DNA from: JAFMIX01 sp031371425
GTDB lineage: Bacteria; Verrucomicrobiota; Verrucomicrobiia; Limisphaerales; JAFMIX01
Direction: 5' to 3'
NCBI GenBank assembly: GCA_031371425.1
Contig: JANMJO010000266.1
Location: forward strand, 1 to 6,863
DNA length: 6,863 nt
The notes under the pieces are model-generated. The model had not been told where the DNA came from. It was given only the letters and a program-made list of their open reading frames with translations, and searched no databases. Below are positions 1 through 5,153 of the stretch, in pieces. The stretch's first letter is position 1, and the number at the start of each line of letters is the position of its first letter. Both the position numbers and the translations under genes were made by a program.

Positions 1-732
1 GATGGCGGGCATCCGCAACCGCTGGCGGTGAGCTGGCTGCCGTATCTTTACGGCGCGAGCGTGAGTTGGTGTGCGAAAAGTTTTGATGCAATCAATGGAA
101 CGGGCGCACAAGTTCGGAGTTCCGCCTTTGGGCGGCATGCGCGACCGAACCGCCTAAAGGCGGAACTCCAAACCAAGAGGCTTATCGCCGTGTTGAGCCG
201 CGATGTTTTCGGCGATGTGTCCGGCAAGGTCGCGGCGGTGGCGTTGCGGCTCGGGCGCGCGCACCGCAAGCTCGGTGTCGTTGCGCCAAACGAGACGCCG
301 CTGGGAACGGTCATCGCTGCGTATCCGCCGGAGCAACGCGAATTGTTTTGCCGCAACGGGGCGAAATGGTTTTCAAAAATTCCCGCGTTGAAAATCCGCG
401 CGGCGTTGGCGGAAGTGGAGAGCCAGATCGCCGTGCTGAAAAGTTTGGGACGGCGGCACGCCGTCCCTCCCAGCGGGAAAATTCTCTCGCGCGAGCTGGA
501 GCTGGCGGCGCGGATGGCGGCGGAGTCGTGCCGCATTATGCTGTGGCGGCAGGCGCTGGCGGCGGGGAAAATTTCAGGCGCGAGTCGGCTGGCGGCGGCG
601 GGGATTTTGAGGCTGGAAAAACTTGAGCGTGAGTTCAAGGCCTGCTGGCCGCTGCGGAACAAGGGTTCAACGAAGCATTGCTCGCCGTTCCTGCGGTGGC
701 GCATCGAGGATTACCGCCGCAGCCTGGAGTGA
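1..732 (+). CDS. Probable family 20 glycoside hydrolase (beta-N-acetylhexosaminidase-like), C-terminal part; 5' end outside window
   Basis: The frame is open from base 1 (first residues DGGHPQPLAVSWLPYLYGAS) to the TGA at 730-732, giving 243 residues, so the GTG at 28 is just an internal valine. The start resembles the last strands of a GH20 (beta/alpha)8 barrel, where a W-G-D-x-G-H segment precedes a serine/tryptophan-rich helix. The rest resembles the helical tail seen in planctomycete and verrucomicrobial members: a DVFGD...LG..H...G segment (residues 69-92), then ELELAARMAAESCRIMLW (165-182) and LEREFKACWPLRN (208-220). Such enzymes remove terminal GlcNAc or GalNAc from glycans. Catalytic Asp-Glu residues lie upstream and cannot be checked. 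Residues about 36-59 and 149-160 are encoded by palindromic repeats and look like added material. The gene ends one base before the convergent ftsB-like gene. Family assignment is from remembered motifs and is moderate. Confidence 0.6.
   Translation, partial: DGGHPQPLAVSWLPYLYGASVSWCAKSFDAINGTGAQVRSSAFGRHARPNRLKAELQTKRLIAVLSRDVFGDVSGKVAAVALRLGRAHRKLGVVAPNETPLGTVIAAYPPEQRELFCRNGAKWFSKIPALKIRAALAEVESQIAVLKSLGRRHAVPPSGKILSRELELAARMAAESCRIMLWRQALAAGKISGASRLAAAGILRLEKLEREFKACWPLRNKGSTKHCSPFLRWRIEDYRRSLE
116..169. repeat. In-frame palindromic repeat, 20-bp arms, inside the glycoside hydrolase gene
   Basis: The left arm GGAGTTCCGCCTTTGGGCGG (116-135) pairs with 150-169 at 19 of 20 positions; the one mismatch would be a G-U pair in RNA. 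The loop is 14 bases (136-149). The element is translated as roughly RSSAFGRHARPNRLKAELQ, which falls between the putative end of the barrel and the conserved LSRDVFGD segment. It contains no stop in the gene's frame. Its exact ends are uncertain because no clear flanking duplication is visible. Confidence 0.85.
447..467. repeat. Short in-frame palindrome, 9-bp arms with 3-base loop
   Basis: GGGACGGCG (447-455) is perfectly complementary to CGCCGTCCC (459-467) around GCA. It is translated as part of LKSLGRRHAVPPSGK, a basic, proline-containing break between two predicted helices of the glycoside hydrolase. The palindrome is certain; that it is a mobile or interspersed repeat is inferred from its likeness to a GGGACGGCG-type hairpin I recall from verrucomicrobial genomes. 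Confidence 0.65.
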
Positions 733-733
733 T

Positions 734-1066
734 TCAGCGCGGCGCGGTGTTGGTGACGGGATCTTCGAAGCGCACGACAGTTTCGCCGGGCTTGGCGTAG
801 CCGAACTTGTCGCGGGCGAGACGTTCGACGGCCTTGGGGTCGGAGCGGAGGGCGTCCATCGAAGCCTTCAACTGCCGGGAAGTTGCCTCTTCTTTCTGAA
901 TCTGCGCGTCTTTGGTGAGGATATCTTTCCGCATCCGTTCGTTGCGCTGGATGAGCGGCAGATACCAGATGATGACGGCGAGCACGACGGCAATGGCGAT
1001 GAGACAAATCACCACGCGGGCGAGCTTGCTCCAGATGCCGAGGTCAACGTCATTCATGGCGGTCAT
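734..1066 (-). CDS. FtsB/DivIC-like septum formation initiator protein
   Basis: This 110-residue protein has the family layout. A short cytoplasmic N-terminus is followed by one membrane helix (about 15-37, VVICLIAIAVVLAVIIWYL) and a charged coiled coil (about 40-75, heptad-like KDILTKDAQIQKEEATSRQ). The typical end is present too: DPKAVERLARDKFGYAKPGETVVRF (76-100), matching the D-P-x-x-x-E-x-x-A-R...PGE pattern. FtsB (103 residues in E. coli) bridges FtsL and FtsQ and activates septal wall synthesis. The start may be Met1 (1066) or Met4 (1057); neither has a clear Shine-Dalgarno. It lies 33 bp after the lipoprotein gene on the same strand and may be co-transcribed with it. It is not beside enolase, the common neighbour of ftsB in proteobacteria. 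The ftsB symbol is withheld because FtsB and DivIC are not separable here. Confidence 0.85.
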   Translation of the reverse strand: MTAMNDVDLGIWSKLARVVICLIAIAVVLAVIIWYLPLIQRNERMRKDILTKDAQIQKEEATSRQLKASMDALRSDPKAVERLARDKFGYAKPGETVVRFEDPVTNTAPR

Positions 1067-1099
1067 TCAAACATGGGCGCGGCATTTAGGAAATTAAAT

Positions 1100-1669
1100 T
1101 CAACGCGCGCCACGCTTCCACACCGCGAGCAGGCCGTCCGGCCCGAACGTGAGCCGTATGAAATATTCGGGCGTGACCACGGTGTCCAACGGCCCGGAAG
1201 CGAACATCCCGTAGCCGTAGGGCCAGCCGTAACCGTAGCCCGCCGACAGGATCGCGTGGACGCGGCTGCGCTGCGTGACCCATTCGGCGACGACGCTGGT
1301 GTCGGTGAGTTTCGCCTGCCTGTCTGGCGGGCCTAACTCGGTGACGGCCTGGTCGAAGGTGTAAAGCCCCACGCGCTCGGCCCAGTTGATTTTTGGAGCT
1401 GTGGCGCAGCCGGCCAGCAACAGCAGCATCAGCAGTTGTGCGACGATGCGGAGTCGGGTTGAACCCGAACTCCGAAATAGGAATGGGAGCGCGCTCGCCC
1501 CGGGCGCAGTTTTCCGCGCCCTCGCGGAAAACCCGGGCGCACCGAAGTCATCCAAAGGTTCTTGGCCAACACGCGCCCGCAAGATGCTGACCGCGAGGGC
1601 GCGGTCAGCGACGCCCGGGGCGGGCGTGCTCCCCAGCTTCGGAGTTCGGGTTGAAAACTTCATGTCCAT
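1100..1669 (-). CDS. Small putative lipoprotein with repeat-interrupted signal peptide
   Basis: The frame encodes 189 residues. A lipoprotein signal core LRIVAQLLMLLLLAGC ends in lipobox LAGC with Cys88, much too far from the start for a normal signal peptide. The cause is visible: residues 6-8 (STR) recur at 70-72, and everything between comes from a structured 192-bp repeat (1454-1655). Removing one repeat unit gives MDMKFSTR joined directly to LRIVAQ, with Cys at 24, a textbook signal. The mature part (about 101 residues) has FDQAVTELGPPDRQAKL (105-121), reminiscent of small SmpA/BamE-like or uncharacterised lipoproteins, and a Gly/Tyr-rich patch GYGYGWPYGYG (144-154). No function is assigned. 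The insertion may abolish export, in which case this is a recent pseudogene with an intact frame; the alternative is that a 72-residue n-region is tolerated or removed. Start 1669 is chosen for its GGAG site. Confidence 0.7.
   Translation of the reverse strand: MDMKFSTRTPKLGSTPAPGVADRALAVSILRARVGQEPLDDFGAPGFSARARKTAPGASALPFLFRSSGSTRLRIVAQLLMLLLLAGCATAPKINWAERVGLYTFDQAVTELGPPDRQAKLTDTSVVAEWVTQRSRVHAILSAGYGYGWPYGYGMFASGPLDTVVTPEYFIRLTFGPDGLLAVWKRGAR
1454..1655. repeat. 192-bp nested palindromic element with flanking 10-bp direct repeats, inserted in frame
   Basis: TCGGGTTGAA occurs at 1454-1463 and again at 1646-1655, exactly 192 bp (64 codons) apart. Inside, three layers of inverted repeats are nested. 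Outer: AACCCGAACTCCGAA (1462-1476) with TTCGGAGTTCGGGTT (1638-1652), perfect 15/15. Middle: CGCCCCGGGCG (1496-1506) with CGCCCGGGGCG (1612-1622), perfect 11/11. Inner: CCGCGCCCTCGCGG (1514-1527) with CCGCGAGGGCGCGG (1591-1604), perfect 14/14. Each inner half is also a hairpin in itself: 1510-1518/1523-1531 (loop CCCT) and 1586-1595/1600-1609 (loop AGGG). No transposase is encoded, so it is MITE-like or BIME-like. Whether the 10-bp repeat is a target duplication or part of the element is unresolved, since it overlaps the outer arms. Confidence 0.9.
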
Positions 1670-1676
1670 AATCTAA

Positions 1677-1680
1677 CTCC
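1677..1680 (-). promoter_or_regulatory. Ribosome binding site of the lipoprotein gene
   Basis: On the minus strand GGAG lies 7 bases before the ATG at 1669-1667 (GGAGTTAGATTATG). The second in-frame ATG (1663-1661) would be 13 bases away, so the first is preferred. This is the clearest Shine-Dalgarno in the window and shows the original start region is intact upstream of the inserted element. Confidence 0.65.
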
Positions 1681-1745
1681 GGGAGTCGCGGGCGCAACCG
1701 GATTAAGGTTGTCAGCGCAACACCCGCAGTGAACACTTTGAACGC

Positions 1746-2366
1746 ATGATAAAAGCAGTGCTCTTGATTGTTCATTCGGCTGGCGCGTGGGATCGCATCG
1801 TCGAGGCCAAGCGCGGAGTCGCGACTGTTCTGCTGATCCATCTGCTGCCGCTCATGCTGCTCACGTCGGCGGGGGAATTTTACGGCCTGACCCACTGGGG
1901 CAAGCAACGCGCGGAATACGGCAAGCCCACCATCGTCGCCCAACCCGCAGCCATCCGGTATGAAGCCGCCAAATTCGCGCTCGGCCTGCTCGTGGTTTTC
2001 CTTGCGGCGCAGATTATCAAATCCATCGGCCAGAGTTTTCACAGCCGCCACACTTTCGTGCAGGCGTTCACCATGGTAGCCTACGGTTTAAGCCCGCTGT
2101 TTTTGCTCCACATGGTCAATGGCCTTCCGCTCATGCCCGCTTGGGTGGTCTGGGGGATGGGCATGGCGCTCGCGGCATCCGCCCTCTACCAAGGCGTGCC
2201 ACGCGTGATGCAACCCGACCCGCCGCAGACGTTCGGCCTCTACCTGATGACGGTGGTGACGCTGACGGGACTGACCGCGCTGGCGCAATTTCTCTCCGGC
2301 AAGATTCTGGAACAACAGATCCATGCGGCGTCCCAAGCCGGGGCGATACTGCCGCACTTGAAATAA
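1746..2366 (+). CDS. Yip1-family integral membrane protein
   Basis: This is a 206-residue protein with a short amphipathic N-terminus containing AWDRIVEAKRG (14-24), then five hydrophobic segments at about 24-42, 74-92, 108-124, 129-148 and 163-184. The order, the hydrophilic loop after the first helix (45-73) and the segment FVQAFTMVAYGLSPLFL (104-120) are typical of bacterial YIP1-domain proteins, where a Y-x-x-x-P pattern opens the third helix. Bacterial members have no established role; the eukaryotic relatives act in vesicle transport. The ATG at 1746 is the first in the frame and has no convincing Shine-Dalgarno. The gene is divergent from the lipoprotein gene (76 bp between starts) and converges with the kinase-MurQ gene, 18 bp separating the stops. 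Family call is good; function is unknown. Confidence 0.75.
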   Translation: MIKAVLLIVHSAGAWDRIVEAKRGVATVLLIHLLPLMLLTSAGEFYGLTHWGKQRAEYGKPTIVAQPAAIRYEAAKFALGLLVVFLAAQIIKSIGQSFHSRHTFVQAFTMVAYGLSPLFLLHMVNGLPLMPAWVVWGMGMALAASALYQGVPRVMQPDPPQTFGLYLMTVVTLTGLTALAQFLSGKILEQQIHAASQAGAILPHLK

Positions 2367-2384
2367 CTCTCCTCCGCTGCGGCG

Positions 2385-4259
2385 TCAGCTCCCGAGCTTC
2401 TTCACCGCCGCCTTCACCACCCAGCCGGATTTTTCCAGCGCCGCCTGTGCCGCGCCAGCGTCAGCGCCGGTCAGTTCGCGCACGATGCGCACCGCGCGGT
2501 CGCGCAACTTCACGTTGCTGGGATTCACGTCCACCATGAGATTGCTCCGCACCTTGCCGAGCCGCACCATCGCCAGCGTGGTGAAAAGGTTCAGCACAAG
2601 CTTCGTCGCCGTGCCGGCCTTCAGCCGCGTCGAGCCGGTCAAAATTTCCGGGCCGACATCCGCCGCGATGACCACGTCCGGCTTTGCGCCGCGCGGGATT
2701 TCAATGTGCGGGTTGAAGCACAACAAAACTGTCTTCGCCCCGCGCCGCCGCGCCGCGCCGAGCGCGCCCCAGACGAACGGCGTCCGCCCGCTCGCCGCGA
2801 TACCCACCACCACATCGCGTCTGCCGACACCGCGAAACTCCACCGCCCGCTCGCCCGCCGCCGCGTCGTCTTCCGCGCCCTCGGCGGCGGACCAGATCGC
2901 CCGCTGCCCGCCCGCGATGATGGCCTGCACCGTGTCCGGCGCGGTGCGGAACGTGGGCGGACACTCGCTGGCATCCAGCACGCCAAGCCGTCCGCTTGTT
3001 CCCGCGCCGACGTAAAAAAGTTTTCCGCCGCCGCGCAGCGACTGCGTGATGAGCCGCAGTGCCTGCTCGATGCTGCGTCGCTCCGCCAGCAGCGCGGCGG
3101 GAATCTTCGCGTCTTCGGACAACATGAGGCGGATCGCTTTCGCCGGCGGCAGCGTGTCCAAGTTCATCGAGCGCGGGTTGCGAAGTTCGGTGGGGGATAA
3201 TGTTGGAGTCCAAGCTTTAGCTTGTCGGGCGAGCGTTGTTGGTTTGTGCAGACAAGCTGAAGCTTGAACTCCAACTTGCTGCGCAGCGAGCGCAACCGCG
3301 CCCCAGACGCTCTCGCGTTGCAAGGCCTTGACGACGGCGTGCGGCCAGAATTCCTTGAGCCGCTTCGTGACGAGAGCGGCGAAGCGCGGCTGCTTGAGCA
3401 GATTGCTGCCGGCCAAAATGAATTCAACCCGCTCGCCGGGCCGCGCAAGACGACGGGCGCAGGCAACGGCCTGAAAGACAACGCTGTTGACGAACAGCGG
3501 CATCATCGCGCCCGCCATGCGGTCGCCGCTGTTTGCAGCGGCGAACACCTCCACGGCCAGCGCGGCGACGGTTGCTTTGTCCGCAGCCTGCGCCCACGCG
3601 ATGAATTCATCAGGCTCGTTGAGTTGCAGGGCGCGGAGAAACCGTTGTCCGAGTGGCGATAACTTTCCAGTGCGGTCGAATTCTAAAATGACCGCCTGCA
3701 ACGCCGAGATTGCGATGTCGTAACCGCTGCCTTGGTCGCCGAGCAGATGACCCCAGCCGCCGACCTTGGAAGTTTTGCCCTCGGCGGTTTTCCCAAAGCA
3801 GCACGAGCCAGTGCCGCTCAAAACCAAGACGCGGGGAAATGAAGAGTGAAGAATGAAGAATGAAGAATGGCCGGAAGCGGGGCGCTTGGGTTTCTTCATT
3901 CTGCCTTCTTCATTCTGCCTTGGTGCTGCGGCGAGCGCGGTTTCCAAATCGTTCGTGGCGACGCAGGGAATGCGCGGCCAAACTTTGGCGGCGGCTGCGC
4001 GGATGCGATTGCGGTCTGCTTCGGTTCGCGCGCCGGCCATGCCGATGCCGATGGCGGCGGGAGCGGGAAAAGATTTTGCGAGCGATTTGAAATGCCGTTG
4101 CAGTTGCACGTCGGAGAGCAGGCGCAGGTTGGCCGGTCCGGCTTCGATGCGTTTGATGAGCCGTCCGCCCGCGTCCGCCAGCAGCGCGACGGTGCGGGTG
4201 CCGCCGCATTCGATTCCGAGAATCAGCTTGGTGTCGGAGCGTTTTGGGCTGGTTGTCAT
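2385..4259 (-). CDS. Fused amino-sugar kinase (NAGK/MurK, BadF-type) and MurNAc-6-phosphate etherase (MurQ)
   Basis: This 624-residue protein has two complete enzymes. Residues about 11-328 are an ASKHA-fold sugar kinase: phosphate loop GIECGGT (15-21), N44, D104, second phosphate loop LSGTGS (147-152), GGWGHLLGDQGSGY (167-180) and a late ILAGSNLL segment (281-288), closest to GlcNAc kinase NAGK. Clostridial MurK of this family phosphorylates both MurNAc and GlcNAc. Residues about 355-624 are MurQ, a SIS-domain lyase: TELRNPRSMNLD, GAGTSGRLGVLDASECPPTF (418-437) with the catalytic-type Glu432, EGAEDD (460-465) with the second Glu, GIAASGRTPFVWGAL and GSTRLKAGTATK. Together they would turn MurNAc into GlcNAc-6-phosphate and D-lactate in the cytoplasm. 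Repeats add residues about 113-142 (a kinase surface loop) and 329-353 (the linker). Start 4259 is chosen because its ATGA overlaps the mutarotase stop; the frame runs open to 4424, but that part lies within the mutarotase gene. Which sugar the kinase prefers is unknown. Confidence 0.93.
   Translation of the reverse strand: MTTSPKRSDTKLILGIECGGTRTVALLADAGGRLIKRIEAGPANLRLLSDVQLQRHFKSLAKSFPAPAAIGIGMAGARTEADRNRIRAAAAKVWPRIPCVATNDLETALAAAPRQNEEGRMKKPKRPASGHSSFFILHSSFPRVLVLSGTGSCCFGKTAEGKTSKVGGWGHLLGDQGSGYDIAISALQAVILEFDRTGKLSPLGQRFLRALQLNEPDEFIAWAQAADKATVAALAVEVFAAANSGDRMAGAMMPLFVNSVVFQAVACARRLARPGERVEFILAGSNLLKQPRFAALVTKRLKEFWPHAVVKALQRESVWGAVALAAQQVGVQASACLHKPTTLARQAKAWTPTLSPTELRNPRSMNLDTLPPAKAIRLMLSEDAKIPAALLAERRSIEQALRLITQSLRGGGKLFYVGAGTSGRLGVLDASECPPTFRTAPDTVQAIIAGGQRAIWSAAEGAEDDAAAGERAVEFRGVGRRDVVVGIAASGRTPFVWGALGAARRRGAKTVLLCFNPHIEIPRGAKPDVVIAADVGPEILTGSTRLKAGTATKLVLNLFTTLAMVRLGKVRSNLMVDVNPSNVKLRDRAVRIVRELTGADAGAAQAALEKSGWVVKAAVKKLGS
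3202..3275. repeat. Palindromic repeat forming the kinase-MurQ linker, 25-bp arms
   Basis: Bases 3202-3226 pair with 3251-3275 at 23 of 25 positions (arm begins GTTGGAGTCCAAGC); the loop is 24 bases. On the coding (minus) strand it yields residues about 329-353, containing HKPTTLARQAKAWTPTL, directly after the last kinase helix (ALAAQQ) and directly before the MurQ start (SPTELRNPRS). The reading frame is open through both arms. Confidence 0.88.
3834..3923. repeat. GAAGAAT-type low-complexity repeat inserted in the kinase domain
   Basis: Four tandem 7-bp units lie at 3841-3868 (GAAGAGT, then GAAGAAT three times). Two identical tandem 14-bp units TTCTTCATTCTGCC occupy 3892-3919 in the opposite sense, so the two halves form an imperfect inverted repeat around a GC-rich centre (3869-3891). 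Coding-strand translation gives PRQNEEGRMKKPKRPASG followed by HSSFFILHSSF. The peptide falls between ATNDLETALAAA and RVLVLSGTGS, two adjacent kinase motifs that normally follow one another closely, so it is extra material. Outer limits are estimated from the protein and uncertain by a few codons. Confidence 0.85.
4256..4259 (-). promoter_or_regulatory. ATGA stop-start overlap coupling mutarotase and kinase-MurQ
   Basis: Read on the minus strand, ATG (4259-4257) of the kinase-MurQ gene overlaps TGA (4258-4256) of the mutarotase gene. No good Shine-Dalgarno precedes it, so translation by re-initiation is likely. The overlap decides the start of the fusion gene and shows both genes are on one transcript. 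Confidence 0.8.
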
Positions 4260-5146
4260 CGGTGGCAGTGTTCGGGGGCGCGGCTGGCGAGGACGACTTT
4301 CAGTGTCGCTGTCGCGCCGGGGTGAAGGGTCTTCCGGTCTTGCTTCACGTTGCCGGATTCCACGCAGACCATGTGCTGGTGTTCGGCGGGGTCGAAGTCG
4401 TCCGGGAGTTTCTGCGTGATCCACGGATTCCAGACGACGGTGCTGGCGGAGCCGGATTTTTCCACACGAATCACACGCTTGAGAGTGGCATCGTGGATTT
4501 CCACCGCGCCGGTCGAGCCGGGGTAGATGCGGTTGGTTTCTTTTGCGATGTGCAGAACGGGATCGTTCTCCACCTTGCGCGCGCCACCTGCGTCGGCGGC
4601 AGTATCGAGAAACGGCGCGGCTTGCAGGCCGGTGATGGTCACCGCGCTGATATCGCCGACGTGGAGATAGGTGTGGAGGCAGTCTTCAAATTCCAGCGTG
4701 GCGGCGGAGTCGTTCGTGGCGGTGAGTTCCATGGTGAGCGTGTCGGAAATGGTCACGATGAATTCCGCGTGGAGGTTTTTCCACGCGGCGTTGGCGGGGA
4801 TTTCCGGGAGGCGGAGTCGCAGTGTGACGGTGCCATCGGGCGCGGCGTTGGCGGCGGCGAGTTCCCAGTTGGAGACGCGGGCGTAGCCGTGGGCGGCAAG
4901 GCCTTCGCGCGGGCCGAACCACGGGAAGCAGATCGGCACGCCGCCGCGGATGGCTTTGCCCGTGGCGAAATAACTTTTGCGGCTCATGAAGAGCAGGGGA
5001 GGCTCGCCGTTTTTCTGGAAGGCTGTGATGTGCGCGCCTTGCAGGTAGATTTCAGCGGTGCTGGTCTTTGTCGTGACCACGATTTTGGGCAGGCCGCCGT
5101 TGCCCGGGACAAGGGCGACGCGGTCGGGGATGGCGTGGGTCTGCAT
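4256..5146 (-). CDS. D-hexose-6-phosphate mutarotase (YeaD / aldose 1-epimerase family)
   Basis: This is a 296-residue beta-rich protein of normal family length. It interconverts alpha and beta anomers of hexose-6-phosphates in the cytoplasm. Motifs in order: GAHITAFQ (38-44), the signature IRGGVPICFPWFGPR (66-80), HGYAR with His86, LHTYLHVGDI (157-166) with His158 and Asp165, and CVESGN (261-266) with Glu263, the expected general base. The YMR099c/YeaD group uses His, His and Glu at equivalent places, so an active enzyme is expected. Start at 5146 follows the transporter stop by 7 bases; no clear Shine-Dalgarno is seen. It overlaps the kinase-MurQ gene by 4 bases, so its substrate is plausibly a sugar phosphate related to that step, though GlcNAc-6-phosphate as a substrate is only inferred. 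No repeat insertion was found in it. Confidence 0.9.
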   Translation of the reverse strand: MQTHAIPDRVALVPGNGGLPKIVVTTKTSTAEIYLQGAHITAFQKNGEPPLLFMSRKSYFATGKAIRGGVPICFPWFGPREGLAAHGYARVSNWELAAANAAPDGTVTLRLRLPEIPANAAWKNLHAEFIVTISDTLTMELTATNDSAATLEFEDCLHTYLHVGDISAVTITGLQAAPFLDTAADAGGARKVENDPVLHIAKETNRIYPGSTGAVEIHDATLKRVIRVEKSGSASTVVWNPWITQKLPDDFDPAEHQHMVCVESGNVKQDRKTLHPGATATLKVVLASRAPEHCHR

Positions 5147-5153
5147 AAAATTA

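Noticed and set aside
28..30. GTG at 28 as the start of the first gene
   Set aside because: The frame is open to base 1 and the nine preceding codons fit the conserved DGGHPQPLA segment, so the gene is simply cut by the window edge.
623..1336. A 237-residue plus-strand open frame across the ftsB-like and lipoprotein genes
   Set aside because: It is the antisense shadow of two better supported minus-strand genes and has no family features or start signal.
1695..1711. Small hairpin CAACC/GGTTG in the divergent intergenic region, considered as an operator or terminator
   Set aside because: A five-base stem with a seven-base loop is expected by chance and has no T-run. No convincing -35/-10 pair was found in 1670-1745 for either gene.
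2367..2384. Possible bidirectional terminator between the Yip1 and kinase-MurQ stops
   Set aside because: Only 18 bases separate the stops, with a trivial CCGCTGCGG stem and no T-run on either strand.
3841..3919. Repeated GAAGAAT units considered as a CRISPR array
   Set aside because: The units are 7 and 14 bp, contiguous, without spacers, and translated within an enzyme gene; this is a low-complexity interspersed repeat.
4260..4424. A 55-residue N-terminal extension of the kinase-MurQ frame up to an ATG at 4424
   Set aside because: It lies wholly within the mutarotase coding region, has an arginine/proline-rich composition typical of an off-frame read in GC-rich DNA, and precedes the kinase motif unusually far. 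The ATGA overlap at 4259 is the natural start.
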